In this document: piece after piece, positions 8,507 through 17,684 of the stretch
How positions within the stretch are numbered: position 1 is the stretch's first letter
Layout of the letters: each line of letters opens with the position of its first letter
Assembly (NCBI RefSeq): GCF_030815585.1
Contig: NZ_JAUSWY010000001.1
Span: forward strand, 806,001 to 870,000
Reading direction: 5' to 3'
Source: Arthrobacter pascens
GTDB taxonomy: Bacteria; Actinomycetota; Actinomycetes; Actinomycetales; Micrococcaceae
Length of the DNA stretch: 64,000 nucleotides
The notes under the pieces: model-generated
What the model saw: only the letters and a program-made list of their open reading frames with translations
Told to the model about the DNA's origin: nothing
The model's database searches: none
Made by a program: the position numbers and the translations under genes

Positions 8507-9940
8507 GTGTCCAACCCAGGCGAAACCACCTCCAAGCGTCCACTCCGCGTTGCGATTGTGGGCGCGGGACCGGCGGGTGTCTATGCTGCGGATATCCTCA
8601 CCAAGTCCACTGAGGTCAAGGACGGCGACGTGGAGGTCAGCATTGACCTTTTCGAGGCCTACCCGGCGCCCTATGGCCTCATCCGCTACGGCGTGGCGCC
8701 GGACCACCCGCGGATCAAGGGGATCGTGAACGCCCTGCACAAGGTCCTGGACCGCGGCGACATCCGCTTCCTGGGCAACGTCACCTACGGCAGGGACCTC
8801 ACCCTCCACGACTTCCGCGCCTTCTACGACGCCGTGATCTTCTCCACCGGCGCCATCAAGGATGCGGACCTGAACATCCCCGGCATTGACCTGCAGGGAT
8901 CCTTCGGCGGCGCGGACTTTGTCTCGTGGTATGACGGCCACCCGGACGTCCCGCGTGACTGGCCGCTGGACGCCAAGGAGATCGCCGTGATCGGCAACGG
9001 CAACGTGGCCTTGGATGTGGCCCGGATGCTGGTCAAGCACGCGGACGACCTCCTCACCACCGAAATCCCGGACAACGTCTACCAAGGCCTGAAGAACTCC
9101 CCGGTCACCGACGTGCATGTCTTCGGCCGCCGCGGCCCGGCCCAGGTGAAGTTCACCCCGCTGGAGCTGCGCGAGCTGAGCCACGCCAGGGACGTGGACA
9201 TTGTGTTGTACCCGGAGGACTTCGAATTCGATGAAGCTTCCGACGACGCCATCCGCAGCAACAACCAGATCAAGACCATGGTGAACACGCTGACCAACTG
9301 GCTGGTGGAGGAGCACACGGAGTCGGACCAGCCCTCATCCCGGCGGCTGCACCTGCATTTCCTGCACAGCCCGGTGGAGATCCACGACGACGGCGGGTCG
9401 GGCAAGGTGGCCGGCATCAAGTTTGAGCGCATGAAGCTGGACGGAACCGGCAACGTCAAGGGCACCGGCGAGTTTGTTGACTATCCGGTCCAGGCCGTCT
9501 ATCGCGCCATCGGCTACCACGGCTCCCCGCTGGATGAGCTGGAGTATGACGCCAAGCGCGGGGTGGTTCCCAATGAGGGCGGACGCGTGCTGGATGCCGA
9601 GGGCAATCCCGTTCCGGGCATCTACGCCACGGGCTGGATCAAGCGCGGACCCGTGGGGCTGATCGGCCACACCAAGGGCGATGCCCTGGAGACCATCGGC
9701 ATGCTGCTGGAGGACCGTCCCGCCCTGCCTCCTGCCCAGAACCCGGATCCGCAGGCCATCATCCATCTCCTGGAAGAGCGCGGCATCGAGTACACAACGT
9801 GGGAGGGCTGGATCAAGCTGGATGCCCACGAGGCAGCTCTAGGCGCCGAGTGGACCGGACAGGATGCGGCCGACACCCCGGTGCGCGAACGCATCAAGGT
9901 TGTGCCGCGCGAGGAAATGATCAACATTTCCCGCGACTGA
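8507..9940 (+). CDS. fprA: Ferredoxin/adrenodoxin-type NADP+ reductase
   Basis: This 477-residue flavoprotein passes electrons between NADPH and ferredoxin, as in mycobacterial FprA. It has the FAD-binding GAGPAGVYAAD near residue 20, the adrenodoxin-reductase YGVAPDHPRIK motif, the NADP-binding GNGNVALDVAR near 165, FGRRGPAQVKFT, and the C-terminal FAD contact GWIKRGPVGLIGHTKGDA. The start is GTG 8507 with AGAAGG eight bases before it. A TAGAAT at 8446-8451 could be the -10 element. Partner P450 or ferredoxin genes are not adjacent. Confidence 0.92.
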   Translation: MSNPGETTSKRPLRVAIVGAGPAGVYAADILTKSTEVKDGDVEVSIDLFEAYPAPYGLIRYGVAPDHPRIKGIVNALHKVLDRGDIRFLGNVTYGRDLTLHDFRAFYDAVIFSTGAIKDADLNIPGIDLQGSFGGADFVSWYDGHPDVPRDWPLDAKEIAVIGNGNVALDVARMLVKHADDLLTTEIPDNVYQGLKNSPVTDVHVFGRRGPAQVKFTPLELRELSHARDVDIVLYPEDFEFDEASDDAIRSNNQIKTMVNTLTNWLVEEHTESDQPSSRRLHLHFLHSPVEIHDDGGSGKVAGIKFERMKLDGTGNVKGTGEFVDYPVQAVYRAIGYHGSPLDELEYDAKRGVVPNEGGRVLDAEGNPVPGIYATGWIKRGPVGLIGHTKGDALETIGMLLEDRPALPPAQNPDPQAIIHLLEERGIEYTTWEGWIKLDAHEAALGAEWTGQDAADTPVRERIKVVPREEMINISRD

Positions 9941-10083
9941 CCCTCACCCTGTCCCGATCGGGCTGCCCCGGGGGAAGGGTACGGGCTGCTATGTCGGCCT
10001 GGGGGCGTGCGGGGTTAGACTTGGCCCAAACCTGTCCGGCGGCGATGTGCCGTGCCTGCAGGCCAAGCGCAAGTGGGAGTTCG

Positions 10084-11475
10084 ATGAGGAACGTGATTCA
10101 CCCGGCAGTGTCCGGGGACGCCGCGCGGCTGATCCAGCGCCGTGCCCTCGCCGGGCATGAGCGCCTCGACGGCGGGGACAGCGCCGGCCTGGTCTACCCG
10201 GGTGCCCGGGAAATCCCCGGGCTGCGCAAGCTGATCCGGGAATCCTGGCAGCGTTCGGCGCGCCTGCATGCCAACCCGGACAATCCCGAGGCCCCGCTGG
10301 CCATGGACACTGACGAGCTGGAAGAGTATCGCCGGCAGCACCCACTGGCCAGCATCATGCCCGTAATCCAGAAACTCCTGATCCAGCCCAGCCACGACAA
10401 CGGCCTGCTGGTGGCGGTGGGCGACGAGGTGGGCCGCCTGCTCTGGGTGGAAGGCGATCCCGCCCTCCAGCGCCGGGCGGAGGGCATGATGTTCGTCCCG
10501 GGTGCGGACTGGTCGGAGGCGACCGTGGGCACCAGCGCGCCGGGCACTGCCCTGGCCCTGGGCCGCGGCATTCAGATTTCCGGGGCGGAGCACTATCAGC
10601 GGTCCGTGCACCCGTGGAGCTGTACCGCGGTGCCCTTCCACGACCCCGATTCGGGTGCGCTGCTGGGCGTCGTGGACATCACGGGCACGGCCACCGCGGT
10701 GGCGCCCCACACGCTTTCCCTGGTGGAGGCCACTGTGGCCGCCGCCCAGGCACAGCTGCGCGTTGAACGGCTCCAGCTGGCGGCGTCCCTCGCCAGCCGG
10801 CCGGCACGACGTCGGAACACCGGCACCGCGTCGACGGCGGGGTCAGCGCGGGCAGGCACTGGGAAGGAAGGCAGCCTCTACCGCAACAGCCTGCAGCTCC
10901 TGGGCCGCGACCAAGCCATGCTCAGCATCGAGGGTAAAACCATGGCACTGTCTGCGCGGCACAGCGAGATCCTGGCGCTGCTGAGCGCCCACCCGGACGG
11001 GCTGAGCGCGGAGGAGCTCTGTGTCCTGCTCTACCCGGGAGACGCCTCCACCATGACCCTCCGTGCGGAAATGGTCCGGCTGCGCAAGGTCCTCCAGCAG
11101 CTCAACCCCGCCGCCGTACCCGAGTCCCGGCCGTACAAACTCAGCATGGACCTGGTGCCGGACAGCGGACAGGTGCTCAGCTGCCTGCAGCGAGGAGCCC
11201 ACCGCATCGCCCTGGAGATCTACCGCGGAGCAGTGCTGCCGAAATCCGAGGCGCCCGGCATCGTCGACCTCCGAAACAGGGTCTCGTCGCTGATGCGCGA
11301 AGCGGTACTGACCGACGGCAGCGCCGAGACGCTGCTCAAGTATGCGGAGCTGCCTGAGGCAAGGGACGACGTCGGCGTGCGGACCGCCGCCCTCAAGCTG
11401 CTGCCGCCGCGCTCGCCCAAGCGGGCCGCCGTCGTCACTGATCTTGAGCGGCTGGAAACCGAATTGAGCGCCTGA
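10084..11475 (+). CDS. GAF-domain transcriptional regulator of the aldehyde/alcohol dehydrogenase operon
   Basis: The 463-residue protein has a regulatory N-terminal part with REIPGLRKLIRESWQRS and a GAF domain at about residues 100-250 (GRLLWVEGD, GADWSEATVGTSAPGTAL, HPWSCTAVPFHDPDSGALLGVVDITG), as in AcoR-type activators. It lacks the AAA+ sigma-54 domain and Fis helix; instead residues about 275-380 form a winged-helix-like output domain (LSARHSEILALLSAHPDGLS). This is the usual actinobacterial form. The ATG is preceded by GGGAG. It lies directly upstream of the aldehyde dehydrogenase and probably binds the repeats at 11486-11538 in response to an aldehyde or alcohol signal (inference). 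Confidence 0.85.
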   Translation: MRNVIHPAVSGDAARLIQRRALAGHERLDGGDSAGLVYPGAREIPGLRKLIRESWQRSARLHANPDNPEAPLAMDTDELEEYRRQHPLASIMPVIQKLLIQPSHDNGLLVAVGDEVGRLLWVEGDPALQRRAEGMMFVPGADWSEATVGTSAPGTALALGRGIQISGAEHYQRSVHPWSCTAVPFHDPDSGALLGVVDITGTATAVAPHTLSLVEATVAAAQAQLRVERLQLAASLASRPARRRNTGTASTAGSARAGTGKEGSLYRNSLQLLGRDQAMLSIEGKTMALSARHSEILALLSAHPDGLSAEELCVLLYPGDASTMTLRAEMVRLRKVLQQLNPAAVPESRPYKLSMDLVPDSGQVLSCLQRGAHRIALEIYRGAVLPKSEAPGIVDLRNRVSSLMREAVLTDGSAETLLKYAELPEARDDVGVRTAALKLLPPRSPKRAAVVTDLERLETELSA

Positions 11476-11485
11476 CCCCTGCGCT

Positions 11486-11538
11486 GCAACCTGAACCGTG
11501 AGCTGGCTCACACCGACGCAACCTGAATGCAACCTTCG
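11486..11538. promoter_or_regulatory. Repeat cluster upstream of aldehyde dehydrogenase, candidate operator
   Basis: GCAACCTGAA occurs at 11486-11495 and again at 11518-11527, and a partial copy GCAACCTTCG at 11529-11538. Between them sits GTGAGCTGGCTCAC, an inverted repeat (11498-11511). The cluster lies 60-110 bases before the aldehyde dehydrogenase start and just after the GAF regulator, the expected place for its binding site. Confidence 0.5.
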
Positions 11539-11597
11539 GGCTCCTAGTCTGAAGACAACGGCGAAAGCCATGATCATGCAGAGCAAAGGAGCTAGCA

Positions 11598-13121
11598 ATG
11601 ACTGTTTACGCGCAGCCCGGTACAGAGGGCTCAAAGGTCACCTTCAAGGACCGCTACGAGAACTGGATCGGCGGCGAGTGGGTTGCCCCCGTCAAAGGCC
11701 AGTACTTCGAGAACATCACGCCCGTTACCGGCAAGGCCTTCTGCGAGGTTGCCCGCGGCACCGCCGAGGACATTGAGCTGGCACTGGACGCCGCCCACAA
11801 GATTGCCCCGTCCTGGGGCAAGACCTCCGTGGCAGAGCGCGCCGCCGTCCTGAATAAGATCGCGGACCGGATCGACGAGAACCTCGAGATGCTGGCCGTG
11901 GCCGAATCCTGGGACAACGGCAAGCCCATCCGTGAAACCCTCAACGCGGACATCCCGCTCGCCGCGGACCACTTCCGCTACTTCGCCTCTGCAGTCCGTG
12001 CGCAGGAAGGCCGGCTGTCCCAGCTCGACGACGACACCACGGCCTACCACTACCACGAGCCCCTCGGTGTGGTGGGCCAGATCATCCCCTGGAACTTCCC
12101 CATCCTGATGGCCGTCTGGAAGCTGGCCCCGGCGCTCGCCGCAGGCAACGCCGTGGTCCTCAAGCCGGCCGAGCAGACGCCGTCGTCCATCCTGGTGCTG
12201 ATGGAGCTCATCGGTGACCTGCTCCCCGCCGGCGTCCTGAACGTGGTCAACGGCTTCGGCGTCGAGGCAGGCAAACCCCTCGCCTCCAGCCCCCGGATCC
12301 GGAAGATCGCCTTCACCGGCGAAACCACCACGGGCCGGCTGATCAGCCAATATGCCAGCCAGAACCTGATCCCGGTCACCCTGGAACTCGGCGGCAAGAG
12401 CCCCAACATCTTCTTCAACGACGTTGCCGACTCCGATGACGCGTTCTATGACAAGGCACAGGAGGGCTTTGCGCTCTTCGCCTTCAACCAGGGCGAAGTC
12501 TGCACCTGCCCGTCACGGGCCCTGGTCCAGGAGGACATCTACGATTCCTTCATGGCCGACGCCGTGGCCCGGGTTGAGAAGATCATCCAAGGAAACCCGC
12601 TGGACACCAACACCCAGATCGGCGCCCAGGCCTCCAACGACCAGCTGGAAAAGATCCTCTCCTACATCGACATCGGCAGGCAGGAGGGCGCCAAGGTGCT
12701 CACTGGCGGCGCCCGCGCCCAGCTGGAAGGTGACCTTGCCGGCGGCTTCTACGTCCAGCCCACCGTTTTCGAGGGCCATAACAAGATGCGGATCTTCCAG
12801 GAGGAAATCTTCGGGCCGGTGGTATCCGTGGCGCGCTTCAGCGACTACAACGACGCCATGGGCATCGCCAACGACACCCTCTACGGCCTGGGTGCCGGCG
12901 TCTGGTCCCGCAACGGCAACGTGGCCTACCGCGCCGGCCGCGAAATCCAGGCCGGCCGCGTCTGGGTCAACAACTACCACGCCTACCCGGCCGGTGCTGC
13001 CTTCGGCGGCTACAAGTCCTCCGGCATCGGGCGTGAAAACCACACCATGATGCTGGACCACTACCAGCAGACCAAGAACCTCCTGGTCAGCTACAACGAG
13101 AACAAGCTCGGCTTCTTCTAA
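11598..13121 (+). CDS. NAD-dependent (acet)aldehyde dehydrogenase
   Basis: A 507-residue ALDH-superfamily enzyme, the usual length of ExaC/AldA-like acetaldehyde dehydrogenases that oxidise aldehydes from alcohols to acids. Visible motifs: [21 protein letters not shown], the catalytic glutamate in [12 protein letters not shown], the nucleophile Cys in [13 protein letters not shown] near residue 300, and [20 protein letters not shown] stands eight bases before ATG 11598. The zinc alcohol dehydrogenase follows 46 bases later, so both oxidation steps are encoded together, under the GAF regulator upstream. Confidence 0.93.
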   Translation: MTVYAQPGTEGSKVTFKDRYENWIGGEWVAPVKGQYFENITPVTGKAFCEVARGTAEDIELALDAAHKIAPSWGKTSVAERAAVLNKIADRIDENLEMLAVAESWDNGKPIRETLNADIPLAADHFRYFASAVRAQEGRLSQLDDDTTAYHYHEPLGVVGQIIPWNFPILMAVWKLAPALAAGNAVVLKPAEQTPSSILVLMELIGDLLPAGVLNVVNGFGVEAGKPLASSPRIRKIAFTGETTTGRLISQYASQNLIPVTLELGGKSPNIFFNDVADSDDAFYDKAQEGFALFAFNQGEVCTCPSRALVQEDIYDSFMADAVARVEKIIQGNPLDTNTQIGAQASNDQLEKILSYIDIGRQEGAKVLTGGARAQLEGDLAGGFYVQPTVFEGHNKMRIFQEEIFGPVVSVARFSDYNDAMGIANDTLYGLGAGVWSRNGNVAYRAGREIQAGRVWVNNYHAYPAGAAFGGYKSSGIGRENHTMMLDHYQQTKNLLVSYNENKLGFF

Positions 13122-13167
13122 GCCCGGTTTACGCCCCACCGCTTCAACCTACGCAAGGATTTCGCCA

Positions 13168-14190
13168 ATGACGACGACAATGCAAGCAGCAGTAGTAACC
13201 GAATTCGGCAAGGATCTCCAGATCCAGACCCTCCCCGTCCCCACTCCGGGACGTGGGGAGGCCCTGGTGAAGGTCATCACCACCGGCGTCTGCCACACCG
13301 ACCTCCACGCGGCTGAGGGTGACTGGCCGGTCAAGCCGTCACCGCCGTTCATCCCTGGCCATGAAGGAGTGGGCGAAGTGGTTGCCCTTGGCGAAGGTGT
13401 CACGGACCTTGCTGTCGGAGACCTCGTGGGCAATGCCTGGCTCTGGTCCGCCTGCGGCGACTGCCAGTACTGCCGGACCGGTTGGGAAACGTTGTGCGAA
13501 GCGCAGCAGAACGCCGGGTACAGCGTTGACGGCTCTTTCGGCGAGTACATGCTGGTGAACACCCGCTTCGCCGCCCGCATCCCGGCCGGCTCCGATCCCG
13601 TGGAAATCGCCCCGGTGCTTTGTGCAGGCGTGACCGTCTACAAGGGCCTGAAGATGACCGAGGCCAGGCCAGGGCAGTGGGTCACCATTTCCGGCATCGG
13701 CGGCCTGGGGCACATTGCCGTCCAGTACGCCGTGGCCATGGGCCTGCGCGTGGCCGCCGTGGACATCGCCGACGACAAGCTTGCCCTGGCGAAGGCACAC
13801 GGCGCCGAACTGACCGTCAATGCCTTGCACGAGGATCCCGTGGAAGTTATCCAGCGCGAAACCGGAGGTTGCCATGGAGTCCTGGTCACCGCAGTGCACC
13901 CGTCAGCTTTCGGCCAGGCGATCGGGATGGCACGCCGCGGCGGCACGATCGTTTTCAACGGCCTGCCGCCGGGTGACTTCCCGGCTCCGATCTTCGAGAT
14001 TGTGCTCAAGGGCCTGACGGTCCGCGGCTCCATCGTGGGGACCCGGCAGGACCTTGAGGAAGCTATTGAGTTCTACGCGGAGGGCAAGATCCACCCCACC
14101 GTGTCCACCCGGGAACTCTCCGAGGTCAACGCAGTCCTTGACGAAATGAAGCACGCCAAGATCGACGGCCGCGTCGTCATCAAGTACTGA
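13168..14190 (+). CDS. adhP: Zinc-dependent alcohol dehydrogenase (AdhP-like)
   Basis: A 340-residue medium-chain dehydrogenase oxidising primary alcohols to aldehydes with NAD+. It shows the catalytic-zinc Cys in GVCHTDLHAAEGDW, the GHEGVGEV motif, the structural-zinc cluster CGDCQYCRTGWETLC, and the nucleotide-binding ISGIGGLGHIAVQYA near residue 175. ATG 13168 follows CAAGGATT. The TGA overlaps the ATG of the DUF779 gene (TGATG), which ties the three genes into one operon with the aldehyde dehydrogenase. Confidence 0.93.
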   Translation: MTTTMQAAVVTEFGKDLQIQTLPVPTPGRGEALVKVITTGVCHTDLHAAEGDWPVKPSPPFIPGHEGVGEVVALGEGVTDLAVGDLVGNAWLWSACGDCQYCRTGWETLCEAQQNAGYSVDGSFGEYMLVNTRFAARIPAGSDPVEIAPVLCAGVTVYKGLKMTEARPGQWVTISGIGGLGHIAVQYAVAMGLRVAAVDIADDKLALAKAHGAELTVNALHEDPVEVIQRETGGCHGVLVTAVHPSAFGQAIGMARRGGTIVFNGLPPGDFPAPIFEIVLKGLTVRGSIVGTRQDLEEAIEFYAEGKIHPTVSTRELSEVNAVLDEMKHAKIDGRVVIKY

Positions 14191-14639
14191 TGACGAAGGC
14201 GAGGCTAGACGCCGCAGTGACGCTGCCCGGGGAGAGCTTCTCCCGGGTGGCGCTCACCGCCGCGGCCGTGGAGCTGCTGAAGAAATTGTGGCTCCAGCAC
14301 GGACCCCTGATGTTCCATCAGTCCGGCGGCTGCTGCGACGGCTCCTCGCCGATGTGCTACCCGGCCGGTGAATTCATCACCGGGGATTCGGACATCCTGC
14401 TGGGACTGTTTGACCTCTCCGGTGAAGGGACCGGCGGCGGTGTGACTTGCGATCCGCCCAAGGGTGCCGGAAGCGGACAGCCGCTGGAGTTCTGGATGTC
14501 CAGGGAACAGTTCAACTACTGGAGCCACACCCACCTGACAGTGGATGTGGTCCCGGGTAGGGGGAGTGGTTTTTCGGTGGAGTCACCGGAGGGCAAACGC
14601 TTCCTCATCCGGTCCACCCTGATGGACTGGCCGGCCTAG
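14190..14639 (+). CDS. DUF779 protein
   Basis: A 149-residue protein of the DUF779 family, which recurs beside aldehyde dehydrogenases but has no known activity. The centre has a Cys-rich SGGCCDGSSPMC motif at about residues 46-57, which could bind metal, and a conserved FWMSREQFNYWSHT block. It starts on the stop codon of the alcohol dehydrogenase and is followed by a strong terminator. A role in protecting or assembling the dehydrogenases, or in handling aldehyde by-products, is guesswork from context. Confidence 0.85.
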   Translation: MTKARLDAAVTLPGESFSRVALTAAAVELLKKLWLQHGPLMFHQSGGCCDGSSPMCYPAGEFITGDSDILLGLFDLSGEGTGGGVTCDPPKGAGSGQPLEFWMSREQFNYWSHTHLTVDVVPGRGSGFSVESPEGKRFLIRSTLMDWPA

Positions 14640-14654
14640 ACTGCCTGATACTAC

Positions 14655-14696
14655 GAACAGTTGAGGCCCCCTTCGCGAAGGGGGCCTCAACTGTTC
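14655..14696. terminator. Terminator of the alcohol/aldehyde dehydrogenase operon
   Basis: Perfect 19-base arms (14655-14673 and 14678-14696; GAACAGTTGAGGCCCCCTT and complement) around CGCG. The stem is GC-rich in its upper half and sits just after the DUF779 stop. Confidence 0.85.
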
Positions 14697-14828
14697 GTTC
14701 ACGCAAGGCCGGGCTAATCCTGTCCCACGATGCCGTCTCACCATGCGGGACAATTGGGACCGTCCGGTGGGTGGACACTACTCTTGATAGGTCTGTTTCC
14801 AACAAAAATCAGGATTGTGGAACTCCCT

Positions 14829-16397
14829 ATGAACCTTCTCCGGACCAAATCAATCGAGCAGTCAATGGCCGACGCCGATGAACCCGGACGCAAGCTCAAG
14901 CGGTCGCTCAGCACCTGGGACCTGATGATCATGGGCGTCGCTGTTGCTGTCGGGGCCGGCATTTTCTCGGTTGGCGCCAAAGCCGCGGCCAACTTTTCGG
15001 GCCCAGCCGTAACTGTGTCCTTCGCCATCGCCGCCGTCACATGCGCGCTGGCCATCATGTGCTATGCCGAGTTTGCCACCGCCATCCCGGTAGCCGGGTC
15101 GGCCTACGTTTTCACGTACGCCACGATGGGCGAGCTGCTGGCCTGGATCATCGGCTGGAACCTCATCCTGGAGCTGTTCACCGCCGCGGCCGTGATCGCC
15201 AAGTACTGGGGAATCTACCTCAGCAAGGTGTTCGCGCTGATGGGCGCCGACGTTCCCCCGGCACTGTCCCTCGGCGGGGTGGATCTTTACTGGGGCGCCT
15301 TCCTGATCGTTGCCGTGTTCACCGTGCTTCTGGTGCTGGGCACCAAGCTCTCCGCCCGCGTCGGCAACGTCTTCACCCTGATCAAGATCGCCGTGGTCCT
15401 CTTTGTGATCGTGGTGGGCTTCACCTACGTAAAGTTCGAAAACTACGCCCCGTTCATCCCCGCGGCTGAACCCACCGGGGCAGGCACAGCGGATGTGCTG
15501 AAGCAGTCGTTCTTCGGCTTCCTCACCGGCGCAGCGCCGGCCCAGTACGGAACGCTGGGCATTTTTGCCGGCGCGGCCCTGGTGTTCTTTGCCTTCATCG
15601 GCTTCGACGTCGTTGCAACCTCCGCTGAGGAAGTCAAGAATCCGCAGAAGACCCTGCCCCGCGGGATCTTCGGCGGACTGGCCGTCGTGACGCTGCTCTA
15701 CATCCTGGTGTCCCTCGCGCTCACCGGCATGGTCTCCTACACCGATCTGGCCCAAGCCGAGAACCCCACCCTCACCACCGCCTTCGAAGCAGTGGGCGAC
15801 ACCTCAGCGGCCAAGGTCATTGCGTTCGGATCCCTGGTGGGCCTGACCACCGTGATCATGGTGCTCCTCATGGGCCTGTCCCGGGTGGTGCTGGCCATGA
15901 GCCGCGACGGCCTCCTGCCGCGCGCACTGTCCAAGACCAGTGAAAAGCGTTCGACGCCGGTACGCCTCCAGGTGATCTGCGGCGCCGCGGTGGCAGTCGT
16001 GGCCGGCCTCACGAACGTGGACCTGCTGGAAGAGATGATCAACATCGGCACCCTGTCGGCGTTTGTCATGGTGAGCCTGGGCATCCTGGTGCTGCGGAAG
16101 AAGCGCCCCGACCTGAAGCCTGCTTTCCGCGTCCCGTTCGGCAAGGTCCTTCCGGTGGTATCCGCAGTGCTCTGCCTCTACCTGATGACCAACCTGGCGG
16201 TGGAGACCTGGATCTTCTTTGCAGTCTGGCTGGTTATCGGCATCATCATCTACTTCTCCTACGGCCAGCGCCACTCACGCCTCAACGAGCGCTTCACCGA
16301 GGCTAAAGAAGCGGTTAACGGCCCGGCCGAGGGGGCCTCTCCGAAGGCTGACGCAGACAAGACTGCCGATGACGAGGACGAATTCTCCCGCGCCTGA
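14829..16397 (+). CDS. APC-family cationic amino-acid permease
   Basis: A 522-residue membrane protein with about twelve helices and the APC motif MGVAVAVGAGIFSVGAKAA near residue 40, FIGFDVVATSAEEVKNPQKTLPRGI near 265 and the MSRDGLLP loop. This pattern matches CAT/YfnA-type amino-acid transporters. The last 45 residues are charged and acidic (EGASPKADADKTADDEDEF) and probably cytoplasmic. ATG 14829 follows GTGGAACT. The gene stands alone between two terminators, so substrate cannot be judged from neighbours. Confidence 0.85.
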   Translation: MNLLRTKSIEQSMADADEPGRKLKRSLSTWDLMIMGVAVAVGAGIFSVGAKAAANFSGPAVTVSFAIAAVTCALAIMCYAEFATAIPVAGSAYVFTYATMGELLAWIIGWNLILELFTAAAVIAKYWGIYLSKVFALMGADVPPALSLGGVDLYWGAFLIVAVFTVLLVLGTKLSARVGNVFTLIKIAVVLFVIVVGFTYVKFENYAPFIPAAEPTGAGTADVLKQSFFGFLTGAAPAQYGTLGIFAGAALVFFAFIGFDVVATSAEEVKNPQKTLPRGIFGGLAVVTLLYILVSLALTGMVSYTDLAQAENPTLTTAFEAVGDTSAAKVIAFGSLVGLTTVIMVLLMGLSRVVLAMSRDGLLPRALSKTSEKRSTPVRLQVICGAAVAVVAGLTNVDLLEEMINIGTLSAFVMVSLGILVLRKKRPDLKPAFRVPFGKVLPVVSAVLCLYLMTNLAVETWIFFAVWLVIGIIIYFSYGQRHSRLNERFTEAKEAVNGPAEGASPKADADKTADDEDEFSRA

Positions 16398-16421
16398 TGC
16401 ACGCGCGGCTGGTGGAGCCCT

Positions 16422-16459
16422 GAAACCGCCCGATGGTCCTCGGACCAGCGGGCGGTTTC
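16422..16459 (+). terminator. Terminator of the amino-acid permease gene
   Basis: GAAACCGCCCG (16422-16432) pairs with CGGGCGGTTTC (16449-16459); inside, GGTCC and GGACC form a second short stem. It lies 25 bases after the permease stop and faces the converging membrane-protein gene. Confidence 0.75.
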
Positions 16460-16468
16460 GTGCTTTCG

Positions 16469-16903
16469 TCAGGCCGCAAGCCGGCCCTTATATCGTGCGG
16501 CCAGGAGCGTTCCGATGGTTGCCAGGACGGGAATGGTCAGGAAGACTTGAGCGCCGCCTCCGCTGTTCACCACTCCGACGATCCCGATCCACCAGCACAG
16601 TGCCGCAGTAAAGCCGCTGAGAACCACCAAGGATCGGCGATTCTCGGAAAGAGCCCCGCGAGCGTGGCCGGGCGGTTGGCTGACGTGTTTGGCCTTCTGG
16701 CGCCCCCGTCGACGTGCGGCCAGGAGCGTTCCGATGGTTGCCAGGACGGGGATGGTGAGGAAGACTTGAGCGCCGCCTCCGCTGTTCACCACTCCGACCA
16801 TCCCGATCCACCAGCACAGTGCCGCAGTAAAGCCAGTGAGAACCACCAACATCGTTCGCGTAGGTGGACGAGTTGGAATCGGTGTTTCGAGATTGCTGCT
16901 CAT
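16469..16903 (-). CDS. Internally duplicated small membrane protein
   Basis: A 144-residue protein composed of two almost identical modules of about 50 residues (roughly 18-68 and 91-141). Each module begins LVVLxGFTAALCWWIG, continues VGVVNSGGGAQVF and ends LTIPVLATIGTLLAAR with a basic tail, giving two hydrophobic segments per module and four in all. The linker between modules is basic. The start ATG 16903 has GGGAG upstream. No family is recognised; by-eye the modules differ at only four amino acids, so the duplication is recent. Single-module relatives presumably exist. Function unknown. Confidence 0.65.
   Translation of the reverse strand: MSSNLETPIPTRPPTRTMLVVLTGFTAALCWWIGMVGVVNSGGGAQVFLTIPVLATIGTLLAARRRGRQKAKHVSQPPGHARGALSENRRSLVVLSGFTAALCWWIGIVGVVNSGGGAQVFLTIPVLATIGTLLAARYKGRLAA
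16495..16630. repeat. Direct repeat copy 1 inside the duplicated membrane gene
   Basis: A 136-base segment beginning GTGCGGCCAGGAGCGTTCCG. It recurs 219 bases downstream with about five substitutions by eye. The offset is a multiple of three, so the reading frame is kept. Confidence 0.85.
16714..16849. repeat. Direct repeat copy 2 inside the duplicated membrane gene
   Basis: Second copy of the 136-base segment at 16495-16630, same orientation, encoding the N-terminal module of the protein. Confidence 0.85.
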
Positions 16904-17078
16904 GGCTGCTCCCGGTGCTAAATCCCTGTACTTTCGCTATTCATCAGAGCATGGCTCAAGGATTTTGGCCAGGCTCCACAGGCTCTTCAGAGTGCCCGCA
17001 GGTGTTCGCCAGTTCCATGCATAGCCTGCCTCACGAAGTGCCGGGAGGGGCGGTACAGGCGCTCCGTAAGATTGAGTC

Positions 17079-17684
17079 ATGGCCCGCCCCGCAAAACCGG
17101 AACGTAAGGCAGAGCTGCTCTCCGCGATCCTGGACTACCTGATGGACAAGACGCTGGCGGAACTGACCTTCCGCAGCCTGGCCGAGGGCCTTGGCATCAG
17201 CGCCTATGTCCTGGTGTACCACTTCGGCAGCAGGGAGCAGCTGGTCAACGAGATCATCCGCTCCATTGAGTCCCGGCTGGACAGCATGCGCGGTACGGAT
17301 GTGCGCGACATTGACCGCGAGGCCTGGAAGGCCTATTTGCTGGAGTCCTGGGAGTGGACCATGGCGCAGCGGAACCGGCATCTGGCAAGGCTGGAATTCG
17401 AGGCCACGGCACAGGACATAGTGGCGGCCGAGCCCCGGGGTACGTCCCAGGAGAACTTCCGCATGCTCCATCACAAGACCAGGGACTGGCTTCTGGTGCA
17501 GGGAATTCCGGCGGAGTTCGCGGACACGGATGCCCGCCTGTTCACTTCCACCTTTTACGGGTTGCAGTTCGACTTTGTGGTGATGAACCAGCCCGAGGCC
17601 GCGACCAAGGCCTTTGAACTGATGCTGACTGTGTTTTTCAACAACCTGGAAAGCCGGTTGGCAGCGGCCGGCCCCCAGCCCTGA
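17079..17684 (+). CDS. TetR-family transcriptional regulator
   Basis: A 201-residue repressor with an N-terminal helix-turn-helix (LAELTFRSLAEGLGISAYVLVYHFGSR in total, residues about 25-52) and an all-helical ligand domain. The recognition part AYVLVYHFGSREQL is canonical. GTAAGATTGAGTC precedes the ATG and no strong ribosome site is visible, so the message may be leaderless. It converges directly on the DUF2461 gene; the target is not apparent, though autoregulation is usual for the family. Confidence 0.85.
   Translation: MARPAKPERKAELLSAILDYLMDKTLAELTFRSLAEGLGISAYVLVYHFGSREQLVNEIIRSIESRLDSMRGTDVRDIDREAWKAYLLESWEWTMAQRNRHLARLEFEATAQDIVAAEPRGTSQENFRMLHHKTRDWLLVQGIPAEFADTDARLFTSTFYGLQFDFVVMNQPEAATKAFELMLTVFFNNLESRLAAAGPQP

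Noticed and set aside
16495..16849. Direct repeats as an insertion sequence or CRISPR
   Set aside because: Only two copies, in-frame inside one gene, without inverted ends or spacer structure; tandem gene duplication explains them.
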